Source of the DNA: Erigeron canadensis
Lineage: Eukaryota; Streptophyta; Magnoliopsida; Asterales; Asteraceae
Assembly: GCF_010389155.1 (NCBI RefSeq)
Contig: NC_057767.1
Location: 6,307,765-6,371,764, forward strand
Length of the DNA stretch: 64,000 bases
Direction: 5' to 3'
The translations under genes were made by a program, and so were the position numbers. The notes beneath the pieces were generated by a model. The model did not search any database and was not told the DNA's origin. It was given only the letters and a program-made list of their open reading frames with translations. Shown here in pieces: positions 57,148-64,000 of this stretch (position 1 is its first letter; each line of letters begins with the position of its first letter).

Positions 57148-59035
57148 CAGTGTTAAATATATTGCAAAATGTCAGTTAATAAAATCTTTTAACAAAAATG
57201 TATAAAAAACCTAGTGTGCAACAAGTTTGAAAATTAATGTTTATCAATGTAATTTTAATCCTAAAATATTAAGATTATTTAAGATTAAGAAGATAAGATG
57301 GTTGTTAAGATATGAACGATTGGTGTATGATTGTCGTTGTCATTATTAAAGTGATTACTTTATATCGTATTAATTAATTAAGTTTTACTTGGAATATTAT
57401 AATAAACACATTTCTTATTAGAAGATTGTTCAAAGCTAAAATTTGAAGTATCTCTACTCTCTTATAAAAGAAACTAGTATAATTTGAGCCCCGCATTGTA
57501 GGGCCTCAATTTTAGAGTATTCGTGTTAAACCTTCAACGGTCTAATTAAAAATCATTCGGTCATGGATAAGTTTGTTTCATATACATATTTATTTAATGG
57601 CATAACCACATTAATTAGCTCGCATATGTTGTGGAGTGTTAATTATTGTAATTATATGTTGTTATTTAAGATGTGTCGCTATATATGTTAGCTTAAACTT
57701 TTGCCATATGAAATATATATTTGTTTGAAGAAATACCACAAACACATCTGAAAGTTTATAGTATCGAATACATATATTTAATATGCACAAAGAAAAAAGT
57801 CGAATGAAAGTTTTCAATATATTAGTTGAAACCATAAATAAGAAAGTGTGCAAAAACCAAATTAGGGTACATAACGTTACAGGATTTGACCATTAATTAA
57901 TTTGCAATATATTGTTTGGAAACCCAAACGGAAAAGAAGTGTGAGAAAAACCAATAACTTACCTGTAATAGAAAGCCCAAATGGGATGTGATGTGACAAA
58001 ATCCAAATAATGGTAATGGTACGGGATATAGGCATAAAAAAGTTGCAATATATTGTTTGAAAACCCAAAAGGAAAAAGAGTGTGTCAAAAACCAATAAAG
58101 AACCCGTAATAAAAAGATCAGACGAGATGCGATTTGGTAAAGTTTGACAGGATGTTACGTGGACAAATATTAACTCGCCACGTAAGCGAGTTACTATTCA
58201 TCCCTTGATTCCTCTCAATATTATATATAAGGGATAAGTATGTCGAAATGTAGAATACTGAGATCGAAAAGTTATAGTGTGCACGAACTATCAAAACCTC
58301 TATTGTATGCACAAAATTTTTAAAAATGTTCAAGTTATGTAACTAAATATGACTGACCAATTAATTTGTTGCAGGTGACAACTCATATGAGATGACGCGG
58401 GTACCATTTTACATAATTTAAATATTTTTACTAAATAGACGCATATAGGAGAGGTTTTGATAGTTCATACACACTATAGCTTTTTGTTCTTAGTTACATG
58501 TACCTATCTTTATATACTTTTTTTTTTTTTTCTATAAACTTTCTGTCTTTAAATTGTCAATTATGCCCTTATTACACCTCCCTCAAATATCAGACCCTAA
58601 ACATTTTCCAGGCCGACCTCAATTCCCATCGCCTCCATCTTTCTCCGGTTTTCCACCATCTCTCTGTCATCACCATTAAAAATCAATCCACCACCATCTG
58701 GGCCACCCCTCGACCACCAACTGCGCCGGCCCGATAGAACCACCATCTGCCATCACCAACAGTTCCGGCCACCATCAACGGAGACATCAAATCCCTTATT
58801 CCACTTTTAAGGCAATCAATTGTTTGTGTAAAAGATTGAGTCTTTTTATCATTAATTTCCTACATTTTTGTGATTAGGGTTTACATAAAACTACTTGCAT
58901 CTTCTAAACTCAACTGTTTTTTAATTGTGTTCTATACAGGTCAACCACTGATTGATCTTTGTTTGATTGGGTAAATATATGATTAAGGCATAGTCTGGTA
59001 TATATCTATTTTTGTATATATAGGTTGATTTTTTT
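57148..59035. other. Intergenic repeats, no gene seen
   Basis: 57473-57510 on the minus strand looks like a Helitron 3' end (GC hairpin then CTAGT). 57811-58150 has three degraded direct repeats with TTGCAATATATTGTTTG (the last two 141 bases apart). 58500-58900 is pyrimidine-rich plus-strand sequence (CCACCATCTG..., CCGGCCACC). It resembles a plant 5' UTR or repeat, but no frame is convincing. Confidence 0.5.
57811..58150. repeat. Three degenerate direct repeats
   Basis: CAATATATTGTTTGRAAACCC and CAAAAACCAATAA-like blocks recur at 57811 (poor), 57903 and 58044. The two better copies are 141 bases apart. Confidence 0.7.
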
Positions 59036-59165
59036 GGAATTAGTTGGGCGTTGAACTTGGAGACAAATGAGCATGTAGCGATTAAGAAGATTGTGAATGC
59101 TTTTGATAATAAAATCGAGGACTTTACGAGAAACAAAGCTGCTTCGTCATATGGATCATGAAAAT
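59036..59165 (+). pseudogene. MPK6-like MAP-kinase exon fragment with donor site
   Basis: The plus strand reads ALNLETNEHVAIKKIVNAFDN, matching the glycine-loop-to-Lys region of plant MAP kinases, with the ATP-binding Lys in VAIKK. After about 8 missing bases the frame shifts and RTLRETKLLRHMDHEN follows. GTGAGT comes straight after, where MPK genes are expected to have an intron. Only about 45 codons are present. The frameshift destroys the kinase. It lies 120 bases before the TNL-5 homology starts (about 59285). Confidence 0.82.
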
Positions 59166-59390
59166 GTGAGTTTCTGAGTGAGTAGAGTAGCATTCATTAT
59201 GTTATGTTTTCCGTTGTGAATTTTTAATTGTGATTATTAGTTGTAGTTGAAATTTGGTTATCAGCTTCAGTTAGTTACTTGTATGAAGGTAAAGGTTTTG
59301 TAAGCTAGTCTTTTCAGAATATATGCAACAAGTATACCAATAATCGATAAATTCAATTTAACCAATAAATTAAAATTTTCTTTATTGTAG

Positions 59391-61584
59391 GAAAACCACA
59401 AGATTGAAGCTGTAAATTGTTCTGATCATCTATTATGCTTTGGTAAGATTATTTCTAACATGAAGAAACTAAGGTGGCTTAGTTACGAAAGCCGTGGCAT
59501 TAATAACATGAAGGATGTTGAAGGGCCTAACTTTTTGTCAAATGAGTTAAGGTACTTTTATTGGCAATGGTATTCAGCAAGTCCGTTCCTAGACGGTATC
59601 CCACCAATGACGCTTGTTGTTCTTAAAATGAGTGAAAGCTGGCAGAAAGAACTTTGGAATGGTTACAAGGTAATCCATTTATTTCTTTGGAATCATAATT
59701 TTCTCATAGATGTACAGATTTACAATGTAAACAGGTTTTAACCAGTTATGAAAACACTTTTTAAGAGTTATTTTTGTGTTACTTAATAAGATTTGTTCAA
59801 TTAAAACTTAAAAAATACATAATAATTCACTTATTTGTCCACAATGGGACTTGAACCCACAACATTAGTCTGTTCTTGAGTTTCTCTCTCCATCTAGATC
59901 TGAGATCAAGAGATCTATCGGTTTCCATACTTCGGCTTTTGGTTCGCCTTGCCGTCTAGAATATTTTCAAGGGTAAAGTCCTTGCCCTTCTGGAAGCACC
60001 CTCTGTTGTCTACATCATACATCCTCCATACCCCTCTTTCACAGGGATTGGGTACTCTTGTTGTTGTTGTTGGGAGTTGAACACAAATATGGCCAGACTG
60101 AAACCCTTTGGTTTAATTCAAAGCTTTGAAATCTACATATTATTTGTTTGACTAATATACAAATATGAATCTAATTTGTAAACATTTTTATACAATAGCA
60201 TCTACCACATCTGAAAGTGCTTGAACTCGAATTTATGGGGAACCTACTCGGCATACCAGATTTTGGTGGACTTCCATGTCTTAAAAAGCTGAAACTCCTA
60301 TGTTGTTCTCATTTAGAAGAGATTCACCCATCACTTGGAAATCATAGAAGCCTTGAAAACATAAGTGTATCAACGTGTTCCGTGCTTAGAGTCTTCCCAA
60401 AGATTGTCCGGATGGAGAAACTCAACAACCTTGAGATATCAGATTGCAATAATTATATTGAATTGCCAGAGATCCAAACTAAAATGGGAAGGTTGGTAAA
60501 CTTGACTTTGGAAGGGTCAGAAAATGAGTTTCCGGACTCACCGATCGGAGAATGTTATACGCATCTTGAGACGGTGTTCTATCGTCCGTTGAAAGATATT
60601 GTACAAAAGTTAAATTTCAGGAGCTTACGAAAGTTGAATCTCGGTGGCTGGGGTTTGAAAGACGGAGAAATTCCTTCTGATTTTGGTGAGTTATCCAACT
60701 TAGAAGAGCTGGACCTTAGTAGGAATGATTTTTCCCACTTAGATTTCAGCATCTGCCATTTAACTCAACTCAGACTCTGTCTGTCAAACTGCAAAAGGCT
60801 TGTAGAATTGCCGGAGCTCCTATCTAGTGTAGCTATTCTGATAGTAGACTTTTGTGACTCCCTTACATAGTTACATCCATTGGAAGTAGTCACACAAATT
60901 GTAAAGGGTTTTATATGGTGTCATTTGTGGGAGGGGGTGTTAATGTTATTGTTGAAGGCTGCAGATTAATACTATCCATGCTCCAGGTAAGCTTAATATA
61001 AACAGTAGTATGTTGTAATTATATAACTAAAATAATAAAATTGTGTTGATTAATTAGGGAAATGCTGTTGAAAATCACTATATGATTCTCGAACTCGAGG
61101 GCCTTGAAATTCCAAAGAGGTTCTTACCTCGTCTTGTTAGAGGGGAGACATGTACATTGCAGCTCCAGAAAACTGGTTTAGTGACTTTTCTGGATTCTTA
61201 ATGTGTATTGCTTCTACAGAAAATTATATTCCACAGGAAATTGTCTCGATAATAATAAGGAGAGTGCTGGTGGGTATGGATTCTCAATATGACGAGGAGG
61301 CTTGGAAGGAGAGGGCCGGTGATAGAAGAACATGGGTGGGGTTTGTTTCTTTTGATCTATTGAAACACACTGCATGGTGGGATGAAACATATAGCGCTCT
61401 TTCGTTTTCACTTGGAGCGGTAACATGCCACAATAGTGGGTTTGGATTTGGTCTCGTTCACAAGAGAACTGGAATTGCTTCAGCGGAAACATCGACATGT
61501 TATCCCGTCTTTTCTAATTATTCACCTAACTTGGAGATTATAGAAGACTCGGTTTCTGCTTTGTGGATTTCCTTTTCTAGATGA
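59391..61584 (+). pseudogene. TNL-5: LRR and C-JID exons only
   Basis: Exons match TNL-4 exons 3-5: 59391-59669 (FLSNELRYFYWQ), 60199-60986 (LRR, with IHPSLGNHRSLEN and LSNLEELDLSRND) and 61058-61584 (C-JID with FSGFLMC and WWDET). TIR and NB-ARC are missing; homology to TNL-4 begins at the intron 2 donor (about 59288). An 8-bp insertion in the LRR exon (about 60866-60873) gives TAG and a frameshift. A 1-bp deletion in the last exon near 61165 gives another. It is a dead fragment, though a spliced transcript is possible. Confidence 0.88.
59846..60087 (+). mobile_element. SINE with (TTG)n tail in TNL-5 intron
   Basis: The body (about 59863-60071) ends GGGATTGGGTACTCTTGTTGTTGTTGTTG. The flanks GGGACTTGAACCCACAA and GGGAGTTGAACACAAA look like a diverged TSD. 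TNL-4 at the same place (47482-47530) reads ATGGGAGTTGAAGCCACA without it. The tRNA-like box A/B are not clear. Confidence 0.72.
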
Positions 61585-61593
61585 TACTCATGT

Positions 61594-62430
61594 TACCTCT
61601 TTCCTGCACCAGTATTTAGCAACAAGAAATGAAACAAGCATTAATTAGATGTGAGCATGTCATTTATTTATCAATGGGTCCAGTTAGGATATGATATTTC
61701 TAAAACAAATCAAGTGAAGTAACACAAGTAAACAACATGAACAGCCCTATTTTTTCAAATATATTAATCTAATTCTCTTAATAATATAGTTAATAACCAT
61801 ATTCAATACATTAATTGTTACTAGAAAAATTTGATACTGATCTGAGTCACATAAGTGTGCACACTGATGACACGCTCTGAAGCCTCTCCCACGTCTTTAT
61901 CGCCACATCAGCTTTCTCTTTCCAAAACACATCTAAAAACACCTCCCTCCCTATCATAACCTCATCCCCATCTCATTCTCAATTAAAAAAAATATAAACC
62001 TACACATATTAACTCTCTCTCCTCATCCCCATATAATATTAAAAATTTAACACACAGTCACATACACATGCTTGTAGGCCCACCCACCTCGTCCAAACAT
62101 TTCCAAACCATGACAGTGAAAGAAGACACTGAGCAAATGACGGCCTTGTGCCTATCATGACGAGATGGAAGACATAATAGACGAGGACAAGGCATAGGGA
62201 TAGGGAGAGGTCTGAATACCACCCATTTGACCTGTTACCCAGCCCACCCATTATGCCACCGATAGCATTTTCTAATAGCAAGAAAAAAGCTTCACATATT
62301 TTCAGCTAAAGAACATTCAACGGATCATCAAGGGAGATAATATTGTAGACCTACAGATGCGAACGAGCATCAATTAACAAATGAGACTGTATTTCAATTT
62401 CCTTGACTCAAATCCACAAAGCAGCCCGTT
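61594..62430. pseudogene. Copy of QTRT2 intron 8, split by insertion
   Basis: From TTTCCTGCACCAGTATTTAGC the sequence follows QTRT2 exon 9/intron 8 (37960-38440) through TTAATTAGATGTGAGCATGTC, ACCCATTTGACCTGTTACCC and AAATGAGACTGTA, in the same orientation. It is broken at 61880 by a 330-bp insertion. There is no coding exon. It starts 10 bases after the TNL-5 stop. Confidence 0.85.
61876..62215. mobile_element. 330-bp insertion with short TIRs and 5-bp TSD
   Basis: The element (61881-62210) has CCTCTCCC near the left end and GGGAGAGG at the right end. TCTGA flanks both sides. QTRT2 at 38236-38250 (CTCTGTATACCACCC) is the empty site. Class undetermined; a small DNA transposon is likely. Confidence 0.72.
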
Positions 62431-63047
62431 TTCTTCCTTGGCATTTTAATTTTTAAGTGAACGAGAAATTGTGGCATCCTTCTTACAAAAACGACAATTA
62501 TCTAAAATAACTCGTGTTGTTATCTCAGTCAAATATGTCTTCGAGTGACAGTTTGACACGTGACTTCTTACATTGGCAAATTTTCTTTCAACTCCTCCTT
62601 TATGCCTTACAATTCGGGAAGAATCATATATCGCTTTAAAAGAATGAACATGTAGTTGACTAACGCGCTCATCCTTTTGTTCTCGGAATTGGATCCCTCA
62701 TGACACATACATCAGCGTCCATTTCAACAAATCACGAGCCCCGCTTATAGGACTAACAAAAACATATGGGTAGTGATAAACTCACAACATACTTTTGCTA
62801 TATACGAGTACAAGGAAGTTAGTACATAATATACAATTGCTCAAAACAAGAATTGTTGTAGATGATAAAAATATGTTGTGAGTTTATTAGTACCCAAAAC
62901 ACATGGGACTAACAAAACCATTGTGGACTATCATCAGTCTACTCTTTTAAAGGCCAAGTAATAATTTGCTGATCCAAGAATATAAAAGAAAAATATAGAT
63001 TGGGGGATAATAGTTGATTTATAAACTATGCAATATAACACAAAAAA
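62431..63047. other. Intergenic, no gene seen
   Basis: This is the space between the QTRT2 copy and the end of TNL-6. ACAACATAC/GTATTGTG-like sequence near 62770 and its inverse near 62865 (ATATGTTGTGAGTTTATTA) form an imperfect inverted repeat, perhaps a small MITE at about 62760-62905. Confidence 0.5.
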
Positions 63048-64000
63048 CTAACACATACTTAAGAAAATTTCTATAGTAGAAGCCGAGTCATGTAAAATCT
63101 TAAAGTGAGGAGAATTTGTTGATGCTTCGGTTGGAGCCATTCCACTTCTCTTGGGAACAAGTTCAAATCCAAACCCACTACACGGTGTTTTCAATTCATT
63201 AAACAAAAACGAAAGAGTCTTGGAAGTTTCATCCCACCACGAGGTATTTTTCAATAAACCAAATGAAACATATCCCACGAATGTTCTTCTATCATCATTG
63301 CTCTTCTCCCAAGCCACATATTCATATTGAGAATCCGTACCCATCTCATTACCCACCACCTGCTTCATTGTTATCTGCACGTTAAGGTAGTAATGCGGCG
63401 AAACAGCACACATTATGAATCCACAGAAATCATTGTACCAATTCTCTGGAAGTTGAAGCGTACATGTATTTCCGCTAACAAGCCAATCTAACAACTTCTT
63501 TGGAATCTCAATGCCTTCAACTTGGAGAACCATACAGTGACTTTGAATACCCCTTCCCTAATTAATCAACACAAAATTTATTGTTGTCTATTATCTATAA
63601 TTAATTTATATTCCAAAACAGAGAAAGAGCCCAAGAATATATACCTGAATTATGGATACTAGTAATCTGCCGGCATCATTTACAATACCCCCTCTGATAA
63701 GTGAGACTTGGCGTAACCATTTAAAATCTGTGTCACAGTTATTTCCAATAGTTGTAAGTGATTCACACCAGCTTGCTTGTAGCACAGCCACACTTGATGG
63801 GAGCTCAGGCAATTCAACAAGACAACTGCATCCGCACAGTTTGAGGATTTTTAGCCGAGTAAGTTGTGATAGGCTGAAACCTAAATGTGAAAAATCATTC
63901 CAACTAAGATTGAGCTCTTCTAAGTTGCATAACTCACTAATGTCAGAGGGAATTTCTTCATCTTTCAAACTCCAGCCATCGACACGCAACATCCGTAAAT
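63048..64000 (-). CDS. TNL-6: 3' end (LRR and C-JID), continues beyond window
   Basis: The visible exons are >64000-63645 (LRR part: LEELNLSWNDFSHLGFSLSQL) and 63557-63048 (C-JID: FCGFIMCAV, WWDET, FGFELVPKRSG). Donor (CAG before GTATAT) and acceptor (TAG before GGAAGGGG) match those of TNL-4, with phase 0. No stop or shift is seen in the 285 codons visible. The upstream exons (TIR, NB-ARC) lie outside. It converges on TNL-5. Confidence 0.85.

Noticed and set aside
58498..58740. 5' part of an MPK gene upstream of the kinase fragment
   Set aside because: The Pro/His/Thr-rich frame has no kinase similarity; the recognisable match starts only at 59036.
62039..62281. 80-codon minus-strand frame
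   Set aside because: Crosses the right border of the 330-bp insertion, so it joins unrelated sequences by chance.

Overview
The window looks like nuclear DNA of a eudicot plant. It carries intron-containing TIR-NB-LRR (TNL) resistance genes, a class absent from cereals, inside dense nested transposons. Some repeats (long TGTAACA-ended LTRs, (TTAC)n- and (TTG)n-tailed SINEs) would fit Asteraceae, but that family assignment is inference only.

Layout. 1-7543: minus-strand Ty1/copia element, degenerate, with its 5' LTR, primer-binding site, gag, protease/integrase, RT and part of RNase H; the 3' LTR lies outside. 7544-9049: two related TA-flanked MITEs and a CTA/CCA-rich tract. 9050-9561: an intact TIR exon without NB-ARC (TNL-1). 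9562-12256: AT-rich. 12257-16991: a PIF/Harbinger-like element (TSD TAA) containing a minisatellite and a 2.86-kb solo LTR (TSD AAAGA). 17040-22540: 5'-truncated minus-strand Ty3/gypsy element of Tat type, with an antisense extra ORF near its 3' LTR. It abuts TNL-2 (22790-25308, minus), a pseudogene holding TIR, NB-ARC and one further exon. 25703-28688: a Helitron-like repeat split by a 2.57-kb solo LTR (TSD GATAG). 30067-34696: TNL-3 (minus), all five exons present but two in-frame stops. 37603-42251: QTRT2 (minus), ten exons, apparently intact. 44723-49073: TNL-4 (plus), five exons, intact, predicted 1082 aa. 49425-54394: a long-TIR Mutator-like element (9-bp TSD) with a 3.78-kb solo LTR nested inside. 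54960-56500: decayed copy of part of QTRT2 with a Helitron in it. 59036-61584: an MPK6-like MAP-kinase exon fragment followed by the 3' half of a TNL (TNL-5). 61594-62430: another copy of QTRT2 intron 8, split by a 330-bp insertion. 63048-64000: the 3' end of a further TNL (TNL-6, minus).

Function. TNL-4 is the only complete receptor gene here; TNL-6 may be complete beyond the edge. The other four TNL loci are decayed or partial paralogs with the same exon plan (TIR / NB-ARC / short exon / LRR / C-JID). QTRT2, the tRNA queuosine-modification subunit, is the one non-immune housekeeping gene. It sits between the divergent TNL-3 and TNL-4, and pieces of it have been copied along with TNL pieces, which suggests repeated unequal exchange. 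Target-site duplications and three empty-site comparisons (TNL or QTRT2 paralogs, and two Helitron copies) allow several insertions to be placed to the base. No computational search was run; splice sites were chosen by GT/AG, phase and comparison between paralogs.
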